From CAZXYF01 sp964644705 (GTDB lineage: Bacteria; Planctomycetota; Brocadiia; SM23-32), in contig CAZXYF010000016.1 in NCBI GenBank assembly GCA_964644705.1, positions 1 to 27,862 of the forward strand: a DNA stretch of 27,862 nucleotides, written 5' to 3'. The notes under the pieces are model-generated. The model made no database searches. It was not told the DNA's origin and was given only the letters and a program-made list of their open reading frames with translations. Below are positions 17,352-24,944 of this stretch, one piece after another (within the stretch, counting starts at the first letter, position 1; the number at the start of each line of letters is the position of its first letter). The translations under genes and the position numbers were made by a program.

Positions 17352-17864
17352 ATGATGGATGCCGATCAGATTCAAAAACTGCTCAAACGAGTGGCTATAG
17401 CCGGTGCCTTCTTCCTCGTTGCCTTTCTCTTCTACATGCTGAGCTGGCGCAGCGTACTTGTCGGTTACGGAATTGTTGTCACCGTGGTGATGATTCTTGC
17501 CATTCTCCTCCAGAGCGGGCGCGGGGGGGGACTGGCCAGTATGGGAGGAATGGGGGACAGCAATATGCTGGGAGCTCGCGCGGCCACCCCCATCGCTAAG
17601 GCCACCTACATTATGGGGGGGCTTTTCCTTTTTATCTGCATGCTCGTGGCGCGTCTGGGCAACCTCAAAGCCAAATCCCCCGAGGTCCTGAAACCAGATA
17701 CTTCCCAGAAAATGGAACAGACAACGAGCAAAAGGGATTCAAGTGCCGGCAAAAAGGAAACAAGCGACACTTCGGATGAAGCAACTAACACGACCAGCTC
17801 CGACGCTTCCGCTGCCCCACCTTCCTCCACTTCCGGCGAAACCAACAAAGGAGACCAGCAGTGA
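17352..17864 (+). CDS. secG: Preprotein translocase subunit SecG
   Basis: A 170-residue inner membrane protein of the SecYEG channel. Two hydrophobic helices (about 12-30 and 36-53) precede the SecG signature ILLQSGRGGGLASMGG, then a third helix (about 82-98). The C-terminal 65 or so residues are a Ser/Thr/Lys/Glu-rich low-complexity tail, which makes the protein longer than the usual 75-110 residues. Two ATG codons in a row (17352 and 17355) are possible starts, and the ribosome binding site is weak. The stop overlaps the GTG of yicC by GTGA. Confidence 0.93.
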   Translation: MMDADQIQKLLKRVAIAGAFFLVAFLFYMLSWRSVLVGYGIVVTVVMILAILLQSGRGGGLASMGGMGDSNMLGARAATPIAKATYIMGGLFLFICMLVARLGNLKAKSPEVLKPDTSQKMEQTTSKRDSSAGKKETSDTSDEATNTTSSDASAAPPSSTSGETNKGDQQ

Positions 17865-18754
17865 TACGCAGCATGACCGGGTACGGCACGGCCGAGACCA
17901 TTGATACGAACTGGACCATCCGCGTGGAAGTGCGGTCCGTCAATCACAGTGATCTCAAAGTCTCACCGCGCCTCCCGGAAGCTCTGAGATTGAAGGAAAG
18001 CGACCTGACAAGTGTTGTAAAAGACAAAATCGGTCGCGGACAGGTTTATGTCACCGTCACCTGTGATGTGGCGGATGCCGCAGCGGAAATGATGGTCGAC
18101 AAAGAGAAACTGCGCGGCTACCTTGAAGGAGTCAAAAAAGTTGTCGGTGGAGAAAGCATTCCCCTGCAAGCAGAAGCAGGATCGCTACTTGAGCTCCCGG
18201 GGGTTCTCGCCTCCACCTCACTCCCGCCCTCTTTCCGCGAAGAAATATGGCCCGAAGTGGTTGAAGCAACTGAATTGGCCATGGACGACCTCATTGCGAT
18301 GCGAGAGGCAGAAGGAGCCAATCTCGCCACTCAACTGGAAGAAATCGCCACTGATCTGGGGGAAAAAAATGAAGAAGTGGCGGATCGCCTGGACGGATGC
18401 CTTCAGGCGTATCAGGAGCGTCTGACGGATCGTGTTGATGAACTTATCCAGGCAAACGACATGAATGCCTCACCGGATGGAGAAGCTCTCGCGAAGGAAC
18501 TGGCGGTTATCGCTGAAAAAAGTGATATCAGCGAAGAGATCACTCGCATGCGCAGTCATGTTGATCAGTTCCTCAATGTAATCGAAAACACTAAGAGCAC
18601 GGTGGGGAAAAAACTGGAGTTCATTGTTCAGGAAATGTTGCGCGAAGCAAATACCATGTCTGCAAAACTCCCCTCGAGCGGAATGGTGGAGCTGGCTGTG
18701 GATATCAAATCCGACGTTCAGAAGCTGCGTGAACAGGTCAGAAACATAGAGTAG
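17861..18754 (+). CDS. yicC: YicC-family endoribonuclease
   Basis: A 297-residue protein of the YicC/YloC family, which cleaves RNA and in E. coli takes part in small-RNA turnover. The diagnostic N-terminus MIRSMTGYGTAE and VEVRSVNHSDLK are present, and the C-terminal block has KSDISEEITRMRSHVDQF, GKKLEFIVQEMLREANTM and KSDVQKLREQVRNIE. The start is GTG at 17861, overlapping the secG stop, with AAAGGAG at 17847-17853. The neighbour gmk is a very common partner of yicC in bacteria. Confidence 0.95.
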   Translation: MIRSMTGYGTAETIDTNWTIRVEVRSVNHSDLKVSPRLPEALRLKESDLTSVVKDKIGRGQVYVTVTCDVADAAAEMMVDKEKLRGYLEGVKKVVGGESIPLQAEAGSLLELPGVLASTSLPPSFREEIWPEVVEATELAMDDLIAMREAEGANLATQLEEIATDLGEKNEEVADRLDGCLQAYQERLTDRVDELIQANDMNASPDGEALAKELAVIAEKSDISEEITRMRSHVDQFLNVIENTKSTVGKKLEFIVQEMLREANTMSAKLPSSGMVELAVDIKSDVQKLREQVRNIE

Positions 18755-18797
18755 AAGCACCGATCAACACATAATTTCTGCCGGATGGAAACCTCCC

Positions 18798-19382
18798 ATG
18801 GATTCTAATTGTCATTCAAGTGGGCTGAAAAATCCGGAACGTGTTTTTATCCTGTCCGGCCCCAGCGGTGTTGGTAAGAATACCGTGGCTGAGCAGATTT
18901 GTGAGAAAAAGGGGATAAGCCGCGCTGTGACCGCTACCACGCGCAGTCCTCGACCGGATGAGGAAGATGGACGAGATTATTACTTCGTGACATCTCAAGA
19001 GTTCGAACAGTGGTTGAAGGAAGGCAAACTGGTGGAATATAACGAATACGGTGGGAACTATTACGGCACGCCCGTATTCTCCGTGAACACCGCCACGCAG
19101 AACAATGACCACGTAATACTGGTGATCGATGTTAACGGGGCACTGAAGATAAAACGACAGGCACCTGAGGTACATCTCATTTTCCTCAAACCCCCTGATC
19201 TTGACACTCTTGAACAACGGCTACGCGGACGAGGAGATGAAGATGAGGAGAGCATCTGCTACCGGCTCCGTCAGGCAGAAACGGAAATGCAAATGGAAGA
19301 GAAATACGATTACACGGTTATCAATGATGATCTTGACATGGCCATAGACCAGGTCGAACACATTCTTCAACGAAACACGTAA
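18798..19382 (+). CDS. gmk: Guanylate kinase
   Basis: A 194-residue kinase that phosphorylates GMP to GDP using ATP. The P-loop is GPSGVGKNT, with Asn where most family members have Ser or Gly after the Lys. The GMP-binding part has TTRSPRPDEEDGRDYYFV and the lid follows. VILVIDVNGALKIK and the EQRLRGRGDEDEE segment are typical. The first 12 or so residues are not conserved, so the start could be slightly later. The ribosome binding site is poor. It lies 43 bases after yicC and 28 before rpoZ. Confidence 0.95.
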   Translation: MDSNCHSSGLKNPERVFILSGPSGVGKNTVAEQICEKKGISRAVTATTRSPRPDEEDGRDYYFVTSQEFEQWLKEGKLVEYNEYGGNYYGTPVFSVNTATQNNDHVILVIDVNGALKIKRQAPEVHLIFLKPPDLDTLEQRLRGRGDEDEESICYRLRQAETEMQMEEKYDYTVINDDLDMAIDQVEHILQRNT

Positions 19383-19410
19383 AACAACCCCAAGGAGGTA
19401 GATTTAGGCA

Positions 19411-19677
19411 ATGGCAAAAGCAACGGGCCAGAGAATTGAAGAACTCAGTCACGAACTCGGCGGACGTTTCAAACTCACCTCACTTATTCAGAAACGTGTC
19501 CGGAATTACTATGTCACCGGCCGGGCATTTATGCCCAAGGTCGACAACCTGGACGAGCTCTTTGAACTCGTGCTCGATCAGGTTGAAGAGGGAGAAATAC
19601 GACTGCAACTACCCGAACAGACCCCGCCCACTTTCAAGTCTCTTTCCGGGGAAGATTCCGAAAACGACGAAGGGTAA
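19411..19677 (+). CDS. rpoZ: DNA-directed RNA polymerase omega subunit
   Basis: An 88-residue protein matching the omega subunit, which helps assemble RNA polymerase by holding beta-prime. The motif GGRFKLTSLIQKRVRNYYVTG is the recognisable core; the C-terminus is acidic. AGGAGGT lies upstream. Position directly after gmk is the classic bacterial arrangement. The match is by a short motif plus context, so it is slightly less certain than longer genes. Confidence 0.85.
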   Translation: MAKATGQRIEELSHELGGRFKLTSLIQKRVRNYYVTGRAFMPKVDNLDELFELVLDQVEEGEIRLQLPEQTPPTFKSLSGEDSENDEG

Positions 19678-19683
19678 TAACTC

Positions 19684-19851
19684 ATGGGATTACCCAACAT
19701 CATTATCATACTTTTGCTCGGAGGCGCCACCGTATGCACGGTGGTTTTCCTGGTCGCCATGTGGCGATGGATGCGCGCTCATGAAAAGGTTGCTCAGAAC
19801 CTGGACAATCTGGTTGAGGTCCTCGGGGATGAGGACGATAACGACCACTGA
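19684..19851 (+). CDS. Small single-span membrane protein, 55 residues
   Basis: Not a recognised family. It starts 6 bases after the rpoZ stop and encodes MGLPNIIIILLLGG, then a hydrophobic helix to about residue 27, a basic patch (WRWMRAH) and an acidic C-terminus ending DEDDNDH. This is the plan of a small N-out, C-in membrane protein. The frame is open for its whole length and ends cleanly at TGA 37 bases before the next gene. The ribosome binding site is weak (GAAGGG). Tight spacing behind rpoZ suggests it is in the same operon. Confidence 0.65.
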   Translation: MGLPNIIIILLLGGATVCTVVFLVAMWRWMRAHEKVAQNLDNLVEVLGDEDDNDH

Positions 19852-19888
19852 TCTGCAACTACAGTGAATCCTCTCGAAAGGTGTCTCG

Positions 19889-20953
19889 ATGTCTGCCCCA
19901 ATTTGCTGCGGCGTGGTGGGATGCGGCGTGATTGCCCCCACCCACGTGGAGAGTTATCTGGAACAGAACAACGTCCAGGTCAAATGGGCGTGCGATTTGA
20001 TTGAATCAAAGGCCGAAAAGATCGCGAACGAATACGACGTCCCCCGTGTCACCACCCATTATCAAGATGTTCTTGACGATCCCGAGGTGGATTGCGTGAG
20101 CGTTTGTACAGATCATGCGACCCATGCTCCCATTACGATTGATGCCCTCGACAGGGGGAAACACGTCCTGTGCGAGAAAGCCCTCGCAGCCACTCCCGAG
20201 GAAATGGACGCGATGTTTGATGCGCATGAACGCAATCCCCACCTCGTGTTCAGCGGTGTCTTTCAGCATCGCTTCGATGCCATCTACCGATCCCTGAAAC
20301 AACTGATGCAGGAAGGGGTTTTTGGAACGACGCTGACGGCCGGCGCACAGGTTCGCTGTCTTCGTACCCATGGGTACTACAACGGAGATGAGTGGCGGGG
20401 CACGTGGGCCCAGGAGGGGGGGTCGGTTCTGATCAATCAGGCGATTCACTATATCGATATCCTCCTGTGGCTTATGGGCGGAGCCAGAGAGGTATCCGGA
20501 GCCCACACCAACCTGACCCATCAGGGCGTGATCGAAACGGAAGATTGTGCTGTGGCGGCTCTTCGATTGAAGAATGGCTGTCTGGGCACCATTGAGGCGA
20601 CCTCCTCCAGCCACCTGACATGGGAGCCAACCATATCGATTCACGGCACGACCGGATCCGTGGAAATACGGGATTCAGAACCGATCAAAATCACATTTGA
20701 AGATCCCGCCGTTGAAGAACACGTCAACCATCTCATAACCGACGCCCGGGAGAAGAGTGGCGTGCAGGCCAGCAAGGATTACTACGGTTCCGGCCATGCA
20801 GCACAAATCGCAGATTTCGTTTCCGCTATTCGGGAACAACGCGAGCCCTTTGTCCCTGCCCGGGAGGCACGTCACACTGTTGATGTGGTATTGAAAACTT
20901 ACGAATCCCACGAAACGGGGCGGTGGTTATCGTGTGAACCGGATTGTCATTAA
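19889..20953 (+). CDS. Gfo/Idh/MocA-family oxidoreductase
   Basis: A 354-residue NAD(P)-dependent oxidoreductase. The Rossmann part begins with VVGCGVIAPTH (the GxGxxx dinucleotide-binding loop), then VSVCTDHATHAP and GKHVLCEKAL, where the usual EKP reads EKA. The C-terminal alpha/beta domain carries QEGGSVLINQAIHYIDILLW, whose His is the usual catalytic residue. AAAGGTG lies upstream of the ATG. Substrates in this family are sugars, inositols or related polyols, and the exact one cannot be read from sequence. It is flanked by housekeeping genes and ends with a probable terminator. Confidence 0.9.
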   Translation: MSAPICCGVVGCGVIAPTHVESYLEQNNVQVKWACDLIESKAEKIANEYDVPRVTTHYQDVLDDPEVDCVSVCTDHATHAPITIDALDRGKHVLCEKALAATPEEMDAMFDAHERNPHLVFSGVFQHRFDAIYRSLKQLMQEGVFGTTLTAGAQVRCLRTHGYYNGDEWRGTWAQEGGSVLINQAIHYIDILLWLMGGAREVSGAHTNLTHQGVIETEDCAVAALRLKNGCLGTIEATSSSHLTWEPTISIHGTTGSVEIRDSEPIKITFEDPAVEEHVNHLITDAREKSGVQASKDYYGSGHAAQIADFVSAIREQREPFVPAREARHTVDVVLKTYESHETGRWLSCEPDCH

Positions 20954-20966
20954 TAACCTGATGTTT

Positions 20967-20991
20967 AACGGACTCTGGTAATCCGTTCTTT
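20967..20991 (+). terminator. Probable terminator after the Gfo/Idh/MocA gene
   Basis: Arms AACGGA (20967-20972) and TCCGTT (20982-20987) enclose a 9-base loop and are followed by CTTT. The stem is short. It sits 14 bases after the stop, and the following 180 bases before the next gene show no clear promoter. Confidence 0.5.
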
Positions 20992-21173
20992 AGAAGTTGC
21001 CCTGTGAAAGACACGACAATGCAGAGATTCAACGTGGACCTTTGTATCCTTGAATCAGTGTCTCCCTGTATCTTCCGAACAGGATAGCGTGAAAATGGGA
21101 TGCATAAAATTGGGCTGAAACCTTAGGATACTTATGAAGGTCCGATTATCCTGATTTGCGGGGAAGAGTAATC

Positions 21174-21731
21174 ATGGCGGAACAAAATGCAGATCGAAAA
21201 AACATAGTCCTTGGCGTAAGCGGATCCATTGCCGCGTATAAAGCATGCTCCGTTGTACGGGGCATTATGCGAAAAACCCACGATGTGCGCGTTGTGATGA
21301 CCGATTCGGCACAAAAACTGGTAACACCTGCCACCTTCCGGGCGCTCTCCGGTTCGCCGGTCGCCACCACACTCTGGCCGTCAGAGGAATCGGCGCGGCT
21401 GGTCCATATTCGGCTGTCCGAATGGGCCGATGCCATGGGTATTGTCCCGGCCACCGCCAACATCATCGGCAAAATCACGTCCGGCATCGCCGACGAAATA
21501 CTCAGCACAACATGGATGGCCTGCAGTTGCCCCAAACTCATCGCACCGGCCATGAACGACCAGATGTGGACGAGCGTGGCCGTGCAGGAGAATGTAAACG
21601 AGCTTCGGGGCAGAAAAGACGTTCACTTTGTCGAACCGGTGAGCGGCGTGCTGGCCAGCGGGAAGGATGCCGAAACCGGCCACCTCGCTCCCGTGCACAA
21701 AATCGTTGAGGCCATCGACACCCTCATTTGA
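21174..21731 (+). CDS. coaC: CoaC-type flavoprotein (phosphopantothenoylcysteine decarboxylase-like)
   Basis: A 185-residue member of the HFCD flavoprotein family. CoaC decarboxylates 4'-phosphopantothenoylcysteine in coenzyme A synthesis, using FMN. Seen: LGVSGSIAAYKA (FMN loop), H78 in LVHIRLSEWAD (the active-site His), PATANIIGKI, and the PxMNxxMW motif as PAMNDQMW with N128. The CoaB synthetase domain that follows CoaC in Dfp is missing, and no CoaB is in the window. At the place of the catalytic Cys of E. coli Dfp (Cys158, context ACG) this protein has S162 in LASGK. That change makes a true CoaC role less certain; an EpiD-like decarboxylase is the alternative. The ATG at 21174 is preceded by GGGGAAGAG. 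Confidence 0.8.
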   Translation: MAEQNADRKNIVLGVSGSIAAYKACSVVRGIMRKTHDVRVVMTDSAQKLVTPATFRALSGSPVATTLWPSEESARLVHIRLSEWADAMGIVPATANIIGKITSGIADEILSTTWMACSCPKLIAPAMNDQMWTSVAVQENVNELRGRKDVHFVEPVSGVLASGKDAETGHLAPVHKIVEAIDTLI

Positions 21732-21821
21732 CACCTCGTCCACGGAATACGTTTCAGAACGGTTTAGAAGCTTTTCCAACCTCATAATAGTCTTTTTTCT
21801 TCATGTTAAAGGTCAGTATCT

Positions 21822-22277
21822 ATGTCAGACGCAGTACGAGTAGAGATCAAACGCAAGGACGGATGTGACGACCTGGATTTGCCGCGCTACATGAGCGAAG
21901 GCGCCGCCGGTATGGACCTGTATGCCGCCGTTGACGGTGAAAAAACCATCGCCGCCGGTAAAGTCACCCTGATCCCCACTGGAATTCGCATAGCGCTACC
22001 CCGGGGATACGAGGCCCAGGTCCGGCCAAGAAGCGGGCTGGCCCTCAACGACGGCATCACTGTTTTGAATTCCCCCGGCACCATCGACAGTGATTACCGG
22101 GCCGAAGTCGGCGTAATACTCGCCAATCTCAGCGATGAGCCGTTCGTCGTCAAACGCGGGATGCGTGTTGCACAGATGGTCATCGCCCGGGCCATTCAGG
22201 CCGATCTCGTTGAGGTTGAGGAGCTGAATAAGACCGACCGCCAGCACGGGGGATTTGGCTCAACCGGTCTCCACTGA
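21822..22277 (+). CDS. dut: dUTP pyrophosphatase (dUTPase)
   Basis: A 151-residue trimeric dUTPase that hydrolyses dUTP to dUMP and pyrophosphate, keeping uracil out of DNA. All five motifs are present: GAAGMDLYA, RPRSGLA, GTIDSDYRAEVGV (uracil loop and catalytic Asp), RVAQMVI and the C-terminal GGFGSTG. Length fits the family. AAAGGTC lies upstream. It follows coaC by 90 bases, a pairing seen in many bacteria, where dfp and dut are neighbours. Confidence 0.96.
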   Translation: MSDAVRVEIKRKDGCDDLDLPRYMSEGAAGMDLYAAVDGEKTIAAGKVTLIPTGIRIALPRGYEAQVRPRSGLALNDGITVLNSPGTIDSDYRAEVGVILANLSDEPFVVKRGMRVAQMVIARAIQADLVEVEELNKTDRQHGGFGSTGLH

Positions 22278-22349
22278 TATCGAATTGACCCGACCCGAAC
22301 ATTTCACGGATCTTCATAGATCTTCTCAGGGCATTTACTCTTCTGCTCA

Positions 22350-22374
22350 ACAAATGGGCCTCTGCCCCATTTGT
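22350..22374. terminator. Hairpin after dut, possible terminator
   Basis: A perfect 9-bp stem, ACAAATGGG at 22350-22358 with CCCATTTGT at 22366-22374, has a 7-base loop. No T run follows on either strand, so it is either a non-canonical terminator or a regulatory structure. It is 73 bases after the dut stop. Confidence 0.45.
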
Positions 22375-22467
22375 GCGTTACTCCCTTCCGGTAGCCCCCC
22401 ATGACAGTTCGATTTCACTCCCCCGCCCCCGCACCATAATTTTTCGCATCTCCCCATCCACCTCCCG

Positions 22468-22522
22468 CTGTCAAATTGACAGCCCCGCCATACCATCACC
22501 ACATGGTCTGTCGGATTGACAG
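22468..22522. promoter_or_regulatory. Twin palindromes, probable operator of the groEL operon
   Basis: CTGTCAAATTGACAG at 22468-22482 is a perfect 7-1-7 palindrome. CTGTCGGATTGACAG at 22508-22522 repeats it with two changes in the left arm. Their centres are 40 bp apart, about four helical turns, so two bound dimers would lie on the same face. The second overlaps a -35-like TTGACA. The regulator is not identified. Confidence 0.6.
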
Positions 22523-22745
22523 TGGGCCTCGACGGGGAAATTAATGCCTGCCTGCCGCTCGGTTCGTAAGGTGGCAAATGAGACCTCTCAGGAAAGGGCG
22601 GCATGGCGTTTGCATTAATAAACTCTCCACGATGAATTTCTAATCGGGATTCCCGCAGATACTAATCTGCCCAACGAGCGGGACCCATTCACTGTGTTAA
22701 TTGTAGATACCCGATAACTCCGGGAACATATGGAGGACTGTAAGA

Positions 22746-24476
22746 ATGCCAGCAAAGCAGTTGTGTTATGAACGTGAAGCGCGTGAAAAGATAATGCAAG
22801 GTGTTGAAAAGCTTGCTCGCGCAGTGAAAACCACCCTCGGCCCCCGTGGCCGCACTGCGGTTCTTGACAAAGGATTCGGTAGCCCGAACATCACCAAAGA
22901 TGGTGTGACGGTTGCCGAAGACATTGACTTAGTTGACAAATACGAAAATCTCGGTGCCCGCCTGCTCCGGGAAGCCGCATCAAAGACCAATGATGATGCC
23001 GGTGACGGAACCACAACCGCCACCGTACTGGCGGAGGCGATTGCGAGCGAAGGCATGAAGCGTGTCACCAGCGGCGTGGATGCAATGGCGCTGCGGCGCG
23101 GGCTGATCAAAGCGGCCGACGCCATGGTTGATGCTCTTCAGGCCGAGAGTCGTCCGGTGGAAGAGAACAAAGATATCGAAGCGATCGGTACCATTGCCGC
23201 CAATAACGAGAGCGAAATCGGCAAACTGATCGCCCGTGCAATGGATGATGTCGGCCCCACAGGGGTTGTCACCGTCGAAGAGGGACGCGGAATGGAGAGT
23301 ACGGTTTCCGTCGTCGAAGGTATGCAATTTGACCGCGGTTACCTCTCGCCCCAGTTCGTTACCGATGAGGACAACATGGAGGCGATCCTGGAGGACTGCC
23401 AGGTCCTGGTGTATGAGAAAAAGATCACTTCGGCGGCTGGCCTTGTGCCACTGCTCGAACGGGTCGCCGATCAGGATAAACCCCTTCTGATCATCAGTGA
23501 AGATGTGGAGGACGAAGCCCTGGCCACACTCGCGGTGAACAAAGCTCGCGGCGTGGTTGATGTGTGCGCCGTCAAAGCCCCCGGGTATGGGGATCGGCGG
23601 AAAGCGATGATGGAAGACATCGCCGTCCTGACCGGCGCGCGTCCGATTTTTGAATCACTGGGCGTTGATCTCGAGAACGTCAGTCTGGAAGATCTCGGCC
23701 AGGCGGGCAAAATCACCGTCACCGAGGATGATACCACCATCGTCGATGGGCATGGTTCCGAAAGCGAACTGCACGCCCGTTGCGCTCAGATTCAGCGCGA
23801 GATGGCGGAATCGACCAGTGATTACGATCAGGAAAAACTGGAAGAACGCCTTGCCAAACTCAGTGGCGGCGTTGCACAGATTAACGTCGGTGCCACGAGT
23901 GAGACTGAGATGAAAGAGAAAAAGGCCCGGGTTGAAGATGCACTCAACGCCACGCAGGCCGCTGTTGAGGAGGGAATACTGCCCGGCGGTGGTATCGCCG
24001 AACTCCGCAGTGCCGATGTCCTTGATGATCTCGACCTGCCCGGTGACGAAGCGGCCGCCGTGGAAGTGATGAAAAACGCACTCCGCGCTCCCCTGCTTTC
24101 CATCGCCAACAACGCCGGTGTCGAGGGCGAAGTGGTCATCCGCAGAGTTCTTGACAACGAAGATTTCGAATATGGCTACGACGCCCAGGCGATGGAATAC
24201 TGCGACCTGATCGAACATGGCGTTGTGGATCCCGCCAAAGTGCTTCGCTGTGCATTGGAAAATGCTGCAAGCGTAGCAGGAATCATCCTGACCACCGAAT
24301 GCCTCATTACTGACCTGCCCGGCGAAGAAGATGAAGGTGCACCTGGCGCCGGCGGACCGGGTGGCGGTATGCCCGGTGGCGGCATGGGTGGAATGGGTGG
24401 AATGGGCGGCGGTATGCCCGGCGGTATGGGAGGAATGGGCGGAGGTATGCCCGGCGGTATGGGCGGCATGATGTAA
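22746..24476 (+). CDS. groEL: Chaperonin GroEL, copy 1, with GGM-rich tail
   Basis: A 576-residue 60-kDa chaperonin. ATP-site motifs are intact: TLGPRGRTAVLDKG, TKDGVTVAED, AGDGTTTATVLAE and the catalytic Asp in VEDALNAT. The C-terminus ends in an unusually long Gly-Met-rich tail (about 45 residues with repeated GGM and GGMPGG), longer than in E. coli GroEL; this tail lies inside the cavity in known structures. In the apical domain, position 203 is Gln where most GroELs have Tyr, and 263 is Ala where E. coli has Val; both are substrate- and GroES-contact positions. GGAGG at 22732-22736 supports the start. It opens the groEL-groES-groEL operon. Confidence 0.95.
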   Translation: MPAKQLCYEREAREKIMQGVEKLARAVKTTLGPRGRTAVLDKGFGSPNITKDGVTVAEDIDLVDKYENLGARLLREAASKTNDDAGDGTTTATVLAEAIASEGMKRVTSGVDAMALRRGLIKAADAMVDALQAESRPVEENKDIEAIGTIAANNESEIGKLIARAMDDVGPTGVVTVEEGRGMESTVSVVEGMQFDRGYLSPQFVTDEDNMEAILEDCQVLVYEKKITSAAGLVPLLERVADQDKPLLIISEDVEDEALATLAVNKARGVVDVCAVKAPGYGDRRKAMMEDIAVLTGARPIFESLGVDLENVSLEDLGQAGKITVTEDDTTIVDGHGSESELHARCAQIQREMAESTSDYDQEKLEERLAKLSGGVAQINVGATSETEMKEKKARVEDALNATQAAVEEGILPGGGIAELRSADVLDDLDLPGDEAAAVEVMKNALRAPLLSIANNAGVEGEVVIRRVLDNEDFEYGYDAQAMEYCDLIEHGVVDPAKVLRCALENAASVAGIILTTECLITDLPGEEDEGAPGAGGPGGGMPGGGMGGMGGMGGGMPGGMGGMGGGMPGGMGGMM

Positions 24477-24558
24477 AGCCGCTGACCGCTCTCGACCGAT
24501 TTCACCCGATCATCTCAAACCAGAACATTTTACCACTAATTTGGAGGATATACGGACG

Positions 24559-24858
24559 ATGTCAGATGCAACAATTAGACCATTAGATGACCGAGTAGTT
24601 ATAGAACGCACGGAGAGCGAGGATCAAACATCCGGAGGAATTTACCTCCCGGACACGGCAAAGGAAAAACCTCAGCGTGGTAACGTTGTGGCTGTCGGAC
24701 CCGGAAAAACCCTCGACAGCGGCGAACGCAGCCAGATGAGCGTTGAGCCCGGTGACACCATTTTGTTCGCTAAATTTGGTGGCACCGAAGTGGAAGTTGG
24801 TGGACGTGAGCTGATTATTCTTCGTGAAAACGATCTGCTTGCGAAGATCGAAGACTAA
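24559..24858 (+). CDS. groES: Co-chaperonin GroES
   Basis: A 99-residue lid of the chaperonin. IRPLDDRVVIERTESEDQT is the typical N-terminus, SGGIYLPDTAKEKPQ forms the mobile loop that contacts GroEL, and the rest contains GNVVAVGPGK, VEPGDTILFAKFGGTEVEV and the C-terminal ILRENDLLAKIED. Start at 24559 with GGAGG at 24543-24547; an upstream TTG extension is not conserved. It lies between two different groEL genes and must serve one or both. Confidence 0.97.
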   Translation: MSDATIRPLDDRVVIERTESEDQTSGGIYLPDTAKEKPQRGNVVAVGPGKTLDSGERSQMSVEPGDTILFAKFGGTEVEVGGRELIILRENDLLAKIED

Positions 24859-24872
24859 CGTAAATTACCGAG

Positions 24873-24906
24873 AAACGAGGGTGGGCTCGCCGCCCACCGT
24901 CGTTTT
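24873..24906 (+). terminator. Hairpin terminator or attenuator between groES and groEL2
   Basis: AAACGA-g-GGTGGGC (24873-24886) pairs with GCCCACC-g-TCGTTT (24892-24905) through one mismatch around a 5-base loop, and T runs on at 24903-24906. It would lower transcription into groEL2, which has no evident promoter of its own in the 39 bases that follow. Confidence 0.75.
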
Positions 24907-24944
24907 CCTCAACAGACATTATTCCGTCAGGAGGAAGTAGAACG

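Larger units (their letters stand above)
22278..22745 (+). promoter_or_regulatory. Regulatory region before the chaperone operon
   Basis: A 468-base gene-free stretch. It holds a 9-bp-stem hairpin (22350-22374), two related palindromes 40 bp apart (22468-22482 and 22508-22522), a further GCAGAT-ACTA-ATCTGC hairpin (22655-22670) and the groEL1 ribosome binding site GGAGG. I saw no CIRCE element (TTAGCACTC-N9-GAGTGCTAA). A TTGACA at 22516-22521 overlaps the second palindrome, with a partial -10 (ATTAAT) at 22540-22545. Confidence 0.6.

Noticed and set aside
22278..22745. CIRCE/HrcA control of groEL1
   Set aside because: I found no TTAGCACTC or GAGTGCTAA half-site in the region; the palindromes present have a different sequence.
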